From Bacteroidales bacterium (GTDB lineage Bacteria; Bacteroidota; Bacteroidia; Bacteroidales; UBA7960), in the NCBI GenBank assembly GCA_003554665.1, contig PWGY01000157.1:1-6525 (forward strand): a stretch of DNA of 6,525 nt, written 5' to 3'. Shown here in pieces: positions 1 through 6,322 of this stretch; the first letter of the stretch is position 1; each line of letters opens with the position of its first letter. Below the pieces are notes generated by a model. That model searched no databases. It saw only the letters and a program-made list of their open reading frames with translations, and was not told the DNA's origin. A program made the translations under genes and the position numbers.

Positions 1-497
1 AAAACCCCCCTGACGGAGTACTCGTCCACGGGTTTGATGACACTGCCAGCAATAAGTTCAATCTTGCTGAAGGGAATATGATCAAGGTAAGTTTCGGGTG
101 TTTGCAGCCCCAGTGCCCTGGCCAATCTTTTCCCGGTGGGTTTTTCGTCGATCTTCATTTCGGGTAATTCCAGCCCTGATGAATAATTGGTTCTGAGATA
201 AACAGCGGAAGCAAGTGAAGCCTGGAGGTTTATGTCGCGTTTTCGGATTCTTTGATGCAAATAATCGGTCAGGCGGCAGGGCGTCAAATGCTTGGCCGCC
301 AGGCTGTCAGCTTTTGGTGCCAGGCTCTTTTGGCCTTCAAAAACTGTGATGGTTTTATTGATAAAATATCCGGATGTTTTTTGCAGCAACCATTCGGCTT
401 TAAGCAACAACCAGATAACCGGGAAAATGATGACTGATAAAATCCACCGGCATTTATATGATCGCTTAATCCGTTCTTTAACCGATGTCATATTCAT
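1..497 (-). CDS. ATP-grasp-like protein with N-terminal hydrophobic segment (partial, 3' end off the left edge)
   Basis: An open frame on the minus strand starts near 497 and is still open at base 1, giving 165 complete codons. The in-frame starts are ATG at 497 and ATG at 491, with GTG at 506 and an in-frame stop at 513-515. None has a clear Shine-Dalgarno site, so the start is uncertain. Residues about 1-17 are rich in Lys and Arg. A hydrophobic stretch follows at about 18-32 (WILSVIIFPVIWLLL), which suits a membrane anchor with the N-terminus inside. From about 115 the pattern 'DEKPTGKRLARALGLQTPETY' in shortened form (DEK...LARALGL.TPE.Y), then VIKPVDEYSVRGV at about 153-165, resembles the start of an ATP-grasp domain, with the KP lysine as candidate nucleotide ligand. 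ATP-grasp enzymes in polysaccharide clusters (TupA-like or sugar-transfer-associated types) usually form amide or related bonds. The catalytic half lies outside the window, so the subfamily and reaction are not known. It is the last gene seen in the operon, 74 bases after a GT4 gene. Confidence 0.6.
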   Translation of the reverse strand, partial: MNMTSVKERIKRSYKCRWILSVIIFPVIWLLLKAEWLLQKTSGYFINKTITVFEGQKSLAPKADSLAAKHLTPCRLTDYLHQRIRKRDINLQASLASAVYLRTNYSSGLELPEMKIDEKPTGKRLARALGLQTPETYLDHIPFSKIELIAGSVIKPVDEYSVRGV

Positions 498-536
498 TGT
501 TGCCACTGGCAATTATTTGCCTTTACATGACGATCT

Positions 537-562
537 GCAGGCTGCATTGGCCAATGACCTGC
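537..562. other. Imperfect inverted repeat between the last GT4 gene and the ATP-grasp-like gene
   Basis: GCAGG at 537-541 pairs with CCTGC at 558-562 and encloses the perfect 12-base palindrome CATTGGCCAATG at 545-556. It sits in the 74-base gap between the stop at 572 and the start near 497. No T-run follows on either strand, so it is not an ordinary intrinsic terminator. It could be an RNA hairpin affecting expression of the next gene, or chance. Confidence 0.3.
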
Positions 563-571
563 AAAAATATT

Positions 572-1771
572 TCATTGTTCAGTGCAATCCGTTGGTTGGT
601 TGAAGAAGGCATTTATTTTCCCAAAAAACACATCTTCAGAAAAATACCTCTGAATCGTCACGCCTGCATTCTCACGAACCTGGTTATTCAATTGCGGGTT
701 TTCAAATAATTCTGCTATGATTTGATAAAACCCACTGTGGTCACCGGCAATGAACACATTCTCCCTATGTGTAAGTACATCCTGCAACCCCCGTGCGGCA
801 AACGGGGTCATGACACAGCATCGCCGGGCAGACATTGCCTCCAGCACCTTAATATTGGTGCCTGCACCCTGAAAAATCGGTGCAACAACCAGGCTGGCAC
901 AGTCATATTCCCTCTGAAGGTCTTTCACATACCCCGGTAAATGTACGCCCGGGGTTGCCCGCCATTTTTTGGATAGGCCGGGTGGCGTGCCTTTCCCCAC
1001 AATCCGCAATTCTGCCCCGGGAAACTTTTTCCGCACCTGCTTCCAGACCCTGGAAATAAACCAGTTCATCCCGATCCAGTTGGGCTCGTAAGACATGGTT
1101 CCCACAAAAAGGATGACCCGGCTATCCGGGTTGAAATGGGCTTCCGGGCCAGGAAGGTTTTTCGTGAACGGTATATTCGGCAGGTAGGATGAATTCGGAT
1201 ATGTTGCCTGTTCGCTGTTTGAAAAAAACAAATGGCTGGCCTGATTCATGAACCGCTTTGTATGTAACCTGGTCAGAAGGTAACAAAACAGGTAATACAT
1301 CCGTATTCTGAGGTTCGCTCCGGGGTTCATACAAAAAGACCTGAACTTCTCTGACGGGTCATCATCCACATCCACAATTAAACCCTTTCGGTGATACAGC
1401 CCACACCGATATGCCGCATCCACGTACCTCAGTACAATATGGTTATATGTTGTTCCATCAAGCAGATCCCTGACAACACCTGCCCCGGTGCGATGGATTT
1501 CATGAATCGAATAAGGACTCCAGAATTTCAGTTTGTTGGCCAGGATCTTCGAGGGCTTCCGTCCCCCATTTTTTTGATGAAACCAGTACTTTATTTCATA
1601 ATTGTTGCCCAACCGTTTTCCGGGAGGGGGGTCATCAGAAAAACATACCAGATCCACGTGGCCGGTTTTGCGCAAGGCCTCAAAAAGCAGGGATGTACGT
1701 TGTTCTGCACCACCATGGTTTGCAAAAGGGCTGTGCAGACAAACAAAGAGTATGCGGGGCAATGAGGCCAT
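572..1771 (-). CDS. GT4-family (GT-B fold) glycosyltransferase
   Basis: This 399-residue cytoplasmic or membrane-associated enzyme probably transfers a sugar from a nucleotide donor to a growing glycan. The N-terminal half begins RILFVCLHSPFANHGGAEQR (residues 6-25), the Rossmann strand and Gly-rich loop of the acceptor domain. The motif DVDDDPS at 134-140 is typical of one GT4 subgroup. The C-terminal half has FVGTMSYEPNW (222-232), RIVGKG (256-261), GYVKDL (280-285) and APIFQGAGTNIKVLEAM (297-313). In the last of these, Glu311 is the usual nucleotide-sugar-binding glutamate. Length is normal for the family, and the donor and acceptor cannot be read from sequence. The ATG at 1771 is the only plausible start: the frame stays open to 1816 but contains no other common start codon. 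There is no good Shine-Dalgarno site, and the upstream bases are occupied by a tandem repeat. The gene follows another GT4 gene by 40 bases. Confidence 0.92.
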   Translation of the reverse strand: MASLPRILFVCLHSPFANHGGAEQRTSLLFEALRKTGHVDLVCFSDDPPPGKRLGNNYEIKYWFHQKNGGRKPSKILANKLKFWSPYSIHEIHRTGAGVVRDLLDGTTYNHIVLRYVDAAYRCGLYHRKGLIVDVDDDPSEKFRSFCMNPGANLRIRMYYLFCYLLTRLHTKRFMNQASHLFFSNSEQATYPNSSYLPNIPFTKNLPGPEAHFNPDSRVILFVGTMSYEPNWIGMNWFISRVWKQVRKKFPGAELRIVGKGTPPGLSKKWRATPGVHLPGYVKDLQREYDCASLVVAPIFQGAGTNIKVLEAMSARRCCVMTPFAARGLQDVLTHRENVFIAGDHSGFYQIIAELFENPQLNNQVRENAGVTIQRYFSEDVFFGKINAFFNQPTDCTEQ

Positions 1772-1775
1772 CAGG

Positions 1776-1805
1776 GCATTACGGATGAGGGCGTTGCGGA
1801 TGAAG
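1776..1805 (-). repeat. Two-copy 15-base imperfect tandem repeat just upstream of a glycosyltransferase start
   Basis: On the plus strand, gcattacggatgagg (1776-1790) is followed directly by gcgttgcggatgaag (1791-1805). The copies match at 12 of 15 positions and all three differences are transitions. On the minus strand, in the frame of the downstream GT4 gene, the region reads IRNAL-IRNAL immediately before the ATG at 1771. It fills most of the 40-base gap and takes the place where a ribosome binding site would be expected. Confidence 0.6.
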
Positions 1806-1811
1806 TCATTG

Positions 1812-3119
1812 TCAGCTCATGCAGATATCAGCTCCGGAAAAGCATTTGCTTCCGGACACCCGGCCCTTCCCCGCGATTGCATGATAAATTTCTACGTGTT
1901 CGTTTACACATTTTTCCCAGGAAAAGGAACGGGCCCGCGCTTGTGCCTTCTTGCCGTACCGCGCCCTGAAATCCCCATCCTGACATAATCGATACATGGT
2001 ATGGCAAAGTGCATCCTCATCGTCCGGGGGCAACATAATCCCTCCGTCTCCCACCACTTCCGGCAGCGACGACACATCAGAGGTTACGGTGGGCACGCCG
2101 CATTGCATGGCTTCCAGTGGCGGCAGCCCGAAACCTTCATATTGCGACATAAAAAAAAATGCTGTGGCATTGCTGTAAACCGCTGCCAGGTCCTTTTCCG
2201 GTATTCTTCCGGTGATGATGATCTTGTCTTTATATTTTCCGGCCTGCTCAACGGCAGCAAAGATCGGGTCAAACTCCCAACCTTTGGCCCCTGCCAGTAC
2301 AAGGTAAAGGTCATTGATGTGCTGTTCGCGAATGAACTTCAGAAAACTGTGAATCAGAAACTCCAGATTTTTCCGGGGCTCCAGCGTGGCAAGGCTTAAA
2401 AAATAACGGTCGGGCAAGCCGTATTTTTGTTGAGCAGCCTTAAGCCTTTGGGGGTCATCACACGGATAAAACAACTCAGGGTCTGCGGCAAGATGGCTGA
2501 CAAATACCTTGTCCGGATCAATCCGGTTGTCGTAATTCAGCAGATCGTTGCGTGTGTGGTTTGACACACAGATGACATAATTTGAGCCGACCGAACCAAT
2601 GATCTCCCGCATCAGTTGTTTATGATGATGCCCTGGCAGAATCAGTGGAATCAGGTCGTGAATGGTGATCACCTTTTTCAGATCCGGGTATTGCTCCAGC
2701 TCATACGGTATTTTTGAATAAGGTGTGTGGAGCACATCCGATCCGGCAAAGACATCTCTGTCGTAAATAAGCCTGTCAATGTCAATATTCAGTAGCCGAT
2801 ACAGCCGGTTAAGGGTCCTTACCCCCTTGCCGAAAACCTTTCTGGGAAATGGCCAGGCTTGTGTGTTGGCCAGGCGTGCATCCGGTTTTTTCTTCTTCAG
2901 ATAGTTTTTGGCGCTATTTACAGTCAGGGCAGAATCCGTGTTTGCATGATATACTTTCAGCCCGTTGGTTTCGTGAAACCGGTCCAATAGTGTATCTGCA
3001 TAGCGGAATAAGCCTGTATGCCACCGTTGGTTTTTATATAGGGATGCCGGGAGAGAAAGGTCAAAGACCAGCTTCAGATCCGGGTTTTGTTGTGACATTT
3101 GCAGCATTTCAGGCTTCAC
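1812..3119 (-). CDS. GT4-family (GT-B fold) glycosyltransferase, mannosyltransferase-like
   Basis: This 435-residue protein is a group 1 glycosyltransferase, likely acting on a lipid-linked glycan at the inner face of the cytoplasmic membrane. Visible motifs are TGLFRY (35-40), HTPYSKIP (131-138), TIHDLIPL (152-159), VSNHTRNDL (185-193), [12 protein letters not shown] (245-256) and [14 protein letters not shown] (325-338). The last contains the EX7E pair, Glu328 and Glu336. It is followed by [21 protein letters not shown] (340-360). HDLIPL with LEPRKN is common in mannosyl- or rhamnosyl-type GT4 enzymes, but the sugar is an inference. The tail after about residue 416 lies outside the fold. 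The frame given starts with GTG at 3119 and overlaps the upstream RgpF-like gene by 11 bases. ATG at 3107 (TGA-A-ATG, one base after that gene's stop) and ATG at 3098 are good alternatives, because conserved sequence begins only near residue 16. All three imply translational coupling. Confidence 0.93.
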   Translation of the reverse strand: MKPEMLQMSQQNPDLKLVFDLSLPASLYKNQRWHTGLFRYADTLLDRFHETNGLKVYHANTDSALTVNSAKNYLKKKKPDARLANTQAWPFPRKVFGKGVRTLNRLYRLLNIDIDRLIYDRDVFAGSDVLHTPYSKIPYELEQYPDLKKVITIHDLIPLILPGHHHKQLMREIIGSVGSNYVICVSNHTRNDLLNYDNRIDPDKVFVSHLAADPELFYPCDDPQRLKAAQQKYGLPDRYFLSLATLEPRKNLEFLIHSFLKFIREQHINDLYLVLAGAKGWEFDPIFAAVEQAGKYKDKIIITGRIPEKDLAAVYSNATAFFFMSQYEGFGLPPLEAMQCGVPTVTSDVSSLPEVVGDGGIMLPPDDEDALCHTMYRLCQDGDFRARYGKKAQARARSFSWEKCVNEHVEIYHAIAGKGRVSGSKCFSGADICMS

Positions 3120-4860
3120 CGTTTTGGTTTTCCCTCAACAACAGATCACGGATTTTTCCTGGTAACCAGGTAAAAAGACGTCCGATACGCCATGTTGGCG
3201 AACGGAATAATAGATCTTGGGTTTCGGCCAGACGTACCATTGCACTGGTATCGAACCCGCTTAATACATAGTCGGGATGTATGGCGACTTTATAGGTGTA
3301 GCCTTGCCCCCAGGCTACAAAAACGGGAAGGCTCTCTATGGCATGCGCCAGTGTACCTCCCCCGGGCATGGGCTCTCCCGGGAAATCTTCTGCAGAAAGA
3401 TCCAGATTCAGCAAGGGTTCAATGGCTTCGGGCCGATACCAGAACATGGTGCCATAGGGCATAATGGATGAATGCAAATTATCAAAAGACAGTTTCTTTT
3501 TCAATGACATTGCATTCCATAGTGACATAGCGGTATCTTTGGTGTTGTTCCATCCGGGGACAACTGAGGTCCTTTTAAAAAACACCGGAACATCGGGGAT
3601 CACAACCCCGAGATCCTTTTCCTGCTCAAATGCATCGATGATTTCATTCATTGGCCTGATCAGGGTATCCACCATTTCATCCATCCACAAAGCCCCTATC
3701 CACTCTTTCGTTGTGGCACTTTTCTTGGTATGGAAATGACCCACCACATTGTAGCCGGCAAGCTTTTCAGAGATATTCATCCATGGCAGAACATCCCGGC
3801 CAATATTCTCAAAAACAAAAACTTCCTTCAGTGCCGGTGAGGTCGCCCCCGGGTCAAACAAGGTTGCTATTTTTGCCTTTTTCTCCTCAGTATCAGTAGT
3901 AATAAATAAATCGAATGCGCAGTTTGACTGTTGTAATGCAGCAAGGTGCCTGAGAAACACTTCCAGATAATACACATGAAAATGAATGGCAACATGCTGC
4001 GCGCCTTCACGGTGCGGGCGGAAAGAAGAATTAACCCACAGTTTGTTGTCCGTAATGTTTACTGATTGGTTTGGGGGCAGGTTATGGTTAAAGTGTGCAT
4101 CAATCAGGCTTCCATCATAATCAGATTTTTCCGCAATGATTTTTTTCAGGTATGCGGGGTGTTCCGTATAAAAAAAACTTTTGATTTTGAGAAAAGGGGA
4201 TCTGTTTTTGATCAGCAGATCCGGGTGAAAAATGCTGAGATTTGGTTCAGAAAAAGGTGTTTCAATGTGGTCCACTGCCGCGGTGTATTTGAATCCTGCT
4301 TTGGCCAGGTGCCTGGTGAGGTCAGTTTCATAACGCTGTACAAGAACCCGTTTGGTGGTGTGCTCCTTTACCCTCTCCCAAAATTCCCCAAACGCAGGTG
4401 AGGCAATCACATTGCTATTATACACCATAAAGAAACTCTGGATGTGTTCCGGGATCGGCTTTGTTCGAAGCATTTGGCCTGGTCTGTAATATGGGTGTCG
4501 GGTGATCCCCCAAAAATCGATATCCTGATTTTCCATCCTTCTATACACATCACAAAGGGGGAACAGCGGACCAAAACAGGAGTCATTCATCAGTGTAACA
4601 CTGTCATAAGTTGCAAGCACATCCCACCCTGCAACACTCATTGCCTCTTTCCACGCCCCGAAATCAAAACCGGTGTTTTCCCTGACCAATGTTTGGTGTG
4701 CGAACCCGGCCACCTGATTCCGGGCTTCTTCATTCAGTTTGCTATTCGATACAAATATGACATTGGCAAACAGCGGCTGCAATTCACGTAGCCAATGCAA
4801 CACATAGCCTGAAAGCTGATCGTGACAGTTATAGTGGGAAAAAATCAACAATCGCTTCAT
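3109..4860 (-). CDS. RgpF-like rhamnan synthesis protein F family glycosyltransferase
   Basis: This 583-residue protein matches the rhamnan synthesis F family, named after streptococcal RgpF, which takes part in assembling rhamnose-containing polysaccharide. The first half shows VSNSKLNEE (37-45), RENTGFDFGAWKEA (60-73), YDSVTLMNDSCFGPL (85-99), DFWGIT (115-120) and an HIQSFF segment (139-144). The second half begins with AIHFHVYYLEVFLRHL (291-306) and FDLFITT (316-322). It continues with ENIGRDVLPW (351-360), GHFHTKKS (374-381), MPYGTMFWYRPEA (467-479) and DFPGEPMPGGGTLAHAIE (492-509). The end carries LLFRSPTWRIGRLF (550-563), resembling the S-x-S/T-W-R motif found at the ends of many glycan-cluster enzymes. 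Rhamnose as substrate is inferred from the family name. ATG at 4860 is supported by AGGA at 4869-4872, eight bases upstream. The gene lies 15 bases after the GT2 gene and overlaps the next gene. Confidence 0.92.
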   Translation of the reverse strand: MKRLLIFSHYNCHDQLSGYVLHWLRELQPLFANVIFVSNSKLNEEARNQVAGFAHQTLVRENTGFDFGAWKEAMSVAGWDVLATYDSVTLMNDSCFGPLFPLCDVYRRMENQDIDFWGITRHPYYRPGQMLRTKPIPEHIQSFFMVYNSNVIASPAFGEFWERVKEHTTKRVLVQRYETDLTRHLAKAGFKYTAAVDHIETPFSEPNLSIFHPDLLIKNRSPFLKIKSFFYTEHPAYLKKIIAEKSDYDGSLIDAHFNHNLPPNQSVNITDNKLWVNSSFRPHREGAQHVAIHFHVYYLEVFLRHLAALQQSNCAFDLFITTDTEEKKAKIATLFDPGATSPALKEVFVFENIGRDVLPWMNISEKLAGYNVVGHFHTKKSATTKEWIGALWMDEMVDTLIRPMNEIIDAFEQEKDLGVVIPDVPVFFKRTSVVPGWNNTKDTAMSLWNAMSLKKKLSFDNLHSSIMPYGTMFWYRPEAIEPLLNLDLSAEDFPGEPMPGGGTLAHAIESLPVFVAWGQGYTYKVAIHPDYVLSGFDTSAMVRLAETQDLLFRSPTWRIGRLFTWLPGKIRDLLLRENQNGEA

Positions 4861-4875
4861 TCCTTTGATCCTGCC

Positions 4876-5799
4876 TTATAACCCAACTGCTCTGCTCCCC
4901 CAGCTGCTGGTCTTTGGAATAAACCGCCTGATTTCTCTTGCAATAACCGGTTTGTAAACATGATATGCCGGCAAATCATGATTAATCAATGGCATGAATT
5001 CATTATAAACCTCAGGCAGTTGATATTTGAGATGCACCAGCTGTGGGTACATATACTTTTCCCAGGCGTATTTGACACCCCCTGAGAACAAACCATTCGT
5101 TATCAGGTAATCCCTTATCTGCATCCGAAGACCGAATCTGTGATGCCAGATTATCCGTTGTCTTTGCGTATCCTGACTTTTTCCTACAGATTCAGCCCTC
5201 CAGAATATCCGGGTGTGATACGGAGAAGTATACACGGGTCTGCCTCCTGATTGCAATATGCGAAACATCAACTCATATTCATCCGATGAGAACCATTTTT
5301 CACCAAATCCTCCGGCTTTTATTACCGCGTCCCTGCGCCACAGAAGTGAACTTGTAATTCCAAGCTTGGAGGAGATTAAGCCAACCCAGTGATCCGGATA
5401 TGCTTTAACGGGGTGAGCCTTTCTGTTTCTGACACTCAGGTAATTTCCCACAACGAAATCCGGGGACTTGCCGGCCATTGCACTGACCTGGCAGGCGATT
5501 TTAGGCGGCAAAAGCTCATCATCAGAGTCCAGCATCTGTACGTATTTCCCTTTCGCCCCGGAAATGCCCTTTTTCCTGCATGCCGTATGGCCCTGTTGCT
5601 GCTCGGTTAATACAGTGATCTTTTCAGGAAATTTTATTCCATAATTATTGAGGATGCTCAGGGTTCCATCCACAGAATTATTATCCACTAAAATAATTTC
5701 AGTGTTCGGATAGGTTTGATGCAAGGCACTTTCAATGGCCCTTTTTACAAAGGCTTCACTGTTGTAACAGGGGATAATAATGGAAACCAGTGGGTGCAT
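4876..5799 (-). CDS. GT2-family (GT-A fold) glycosyltransferase
   Basis: This 307-residue enzyme belongs to the inverting GT2 group and likely transfers one sugar from a nucleotide donor during glycan assembly. The N-terminus has VSIIIPCYNSEAFVKRAIES (5-24). LVDNNSVDGT (37-46) forms the nucleotide-binding loop, and the metal-binding DXD-type motif is MLDSDDELL (89-97). GGFGEKWFSSDEYELMFRIL (163-182) holds the acidic acceptor-site segment, SDEYE, in the position of the usual ED motif. The C-terminal 100 or so residues are rich in aromatic and basic residues with no clear transmembrane span. ATG at 5799 is the first usable start; the frame is open further upstream but has no common start codon. 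No strong Shine-Dalgarno site is visible. The gene is the first of the glycan genes and begins 14 bases after the stop of the MNT remnant, so it probably shares a transcript with the genes upstream. Confidence 0.94.
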   Translation of the reverse strand: MHPLVSIIIPCYNSEAFVKRAIESALHQTYPNTEIILVDNNSVDGTLSILNNYGIKFPEKITVLTEQQQGHTACRKKGISGAKGKYVQMLDSDDELLPPKIACQVSAMAGKSPDFVVGNYLSVRNRKAHPVKAYPDHWVGLISSKLGITSSLLWRRDAVIKAGGFGEKWFSSDEYELMFRILQSGGRPVYTSPYHTRIFWRAESVGKSQDTQRQRIIWHHRFGLRMQIRDYLITNGLFSGGVKYAWEKYMYPQLVHLKYQLPEVYNEFMPLINHDLPAYHVYKPVIAREIRRFIPKTSSWGSRAVGL

Positions 5800-5813
5800 C
5801 CCGATATGGATAT

Positions 5814-5911
5814 TTAAGAATCTGCTTGATAGATTAGCTTCCCAACTCTTGTGATGTGGTCTTTCAGCTCCATAGTTTGAATGCTATGTCGGAATCCCGG
5901 AGGCCGTACAT
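5814..5911 (-). pseudogene. Internally deleted MNT nucleotidyltransferase (MntA/HI0073-like antitoxin-type partner)
   Basis: ATG at 5911, two bases after the HEPN stop, opens a short frame reading MYGLRDSDI and then KLWS-type sequence to TGA at 5864-5866. The first residues match the usual start of small MNT proteins (M-x-GL-x-x-x-D-I/L). In another frame, from about 5888 to TAA at 5814-5816, the bases read HSIQTM followed by ELKDHITRVGKLIY. This is the typical C-terminus of the same family (LxxHIxRVGxxIY). Intact members have roughly 100 residues, with a GSRARG-type loop and a DxD metal site in the middle. Both are absent, so about 70 codons are missing and the halves are out of frame. The junction lies near 5885-5889. 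Both ends are in the right order and place, so this is a decayed gene, not chance. It cannot make an active nucleotidyltransferase. Confidence 0.72.
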
Positions 5912-5913
5912 GT

Positions 5914-6309
5914 TCAGAATTCTGCTTTCAGTTTTTCGTAAAGTTCTTTCAAAAGGGGGTAATAAGTTTCGCGAATTGCGGCAACCACCTGATCAGCTGT
6001 TTCCTCATCATAGGTGTGGATGGTCAGATTGCGATTCTCCAGCATCTGCATCCAACTGTGGCCATCCTGAACCAGGGAGGTTTCAAAAGCTTTTTTGATT
6101 GCGTTTCTGGGGGAAACCACTTCTTCGAATCCCTGTGCTTCAAGGTAATCTTTCAGCATTTTCCAGGATAACTCAAAGGTCATCTCAAAGAAATGCACCA
6201 TTCCGGCTTTCTGGATGATATCAGGGTTCTCTACAGAAAGAGCCTCCTCCAGGTGCCGGAGTGCTTTTTCGTAGTTGCTGAAGCGTTGTTTCCATCTGAT
6301 GTCTTTCAT
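5914..6309 (-). CDS. HEPN-domain protein, HI0074 / nucleotidyltransferase substrate-binding family (HepT-like toxin type)
   Basis: This 131-residue all-helical protein belongs to the HEPN family found beside MNT nucleotidyltransferases. It matches through RWKQRFSNYEKALRHLEEAL (5-24), FFEMTFELSWKMLKDYLEAQG (40-60), SPRNAIKKAFE (66-76) and the near-C-terminal RNLTIHTYDEETA (93-105). That last segment contains RX4HXY, with Arg93, His98 and Tyr100. In related HepT proteins Arg and His are the ribonuclease residues, and the Tyr is AMPylated by the MntA partner. The C-terminus (AIRETYYPLLKELYEKL, 111-127) is also normal, so the protein looks intact. ATG at 6309 has GGAG six bases upstream, overlapping the preceding gene's end. 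The partner gene that should follow is reduced to a scar. GC content is about 46%, far below the gene upstream. The family is clear; ribonuclease activity or toxicity in this member is inferred. It could instead be inert or be controlled by a partner elsewhere. Confidence 0.9.
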   Translation of the reverse strand: MKDIRWKQRFSNYEKALRHLEEALSVENPDIIQKAGMVHFFEMTFELSWKMLKDYLEAQGFEEVVSPRNAIKKAFETSLVQDGHSWMQMLENRNLTIHTYDEETADQVVAAIRETYYPLLKELYEKLKAEF

Positions 6310-6315
6310 GGCTGA

Positions 6316-6322
6316 CTCCTCA
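6316..6322 (-). promoter_or_regulatory. Shine-Dalgarno site of the HEPN gene overlapping the upstream stop codon
   Basis: The minus strand reads TGAGGAG, where TGA (6320-6322) ends the APS-kinase-like gene and GGAG (6316-6319) lies six bases before the HEPN ATG at 6309. The arrangement suggests translational coupling of the two genes and supports the chosen HEPN start. Confidence 0.7.

Noticed and set aside
498..571. Intrinsic terminator after the last GT4 gene
   Set aside because: There is a hairpin but no run of T on its downstream side on either strand.
252..709. Several overlapping plus-strand open frames of 61 to 103 codons
   Set aside because: They lie opposite the ATP-grasp-like gene and the end of the GT4 gene, have no family-like sequence, and are shadows of the minus-strand coding frames.
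1391..2399. Plus-strand open frames of about 120-130 codons within the two GT4 genes
   Set aside because: They are antisense to strongly conserved glycosyltransferase domains and show no motifs of their own. One contains a repeated RALRM, which is only the 15-base tandem repeat read in another frame.
5800..5860. Possible promoter for the glycosyltransferase genes in the MNT scar (TTGGGA with TTAAAT on the minus strand)
   Set aside because: The spacing between the boxes is about 22 bases, too long for a normal sigma-70 promoter, and the match is weak.
5814..5873. Possible separate 19-codon small gene starting ATG at 5873 (MELKDHITRVGKLIY...)
   Set aside because: The peptide matches the C-terminus of MNT nucleotidyltransferases, and the homology seems to continue upstream of this ATG, so it is better read as part of the decayed MNT gene.
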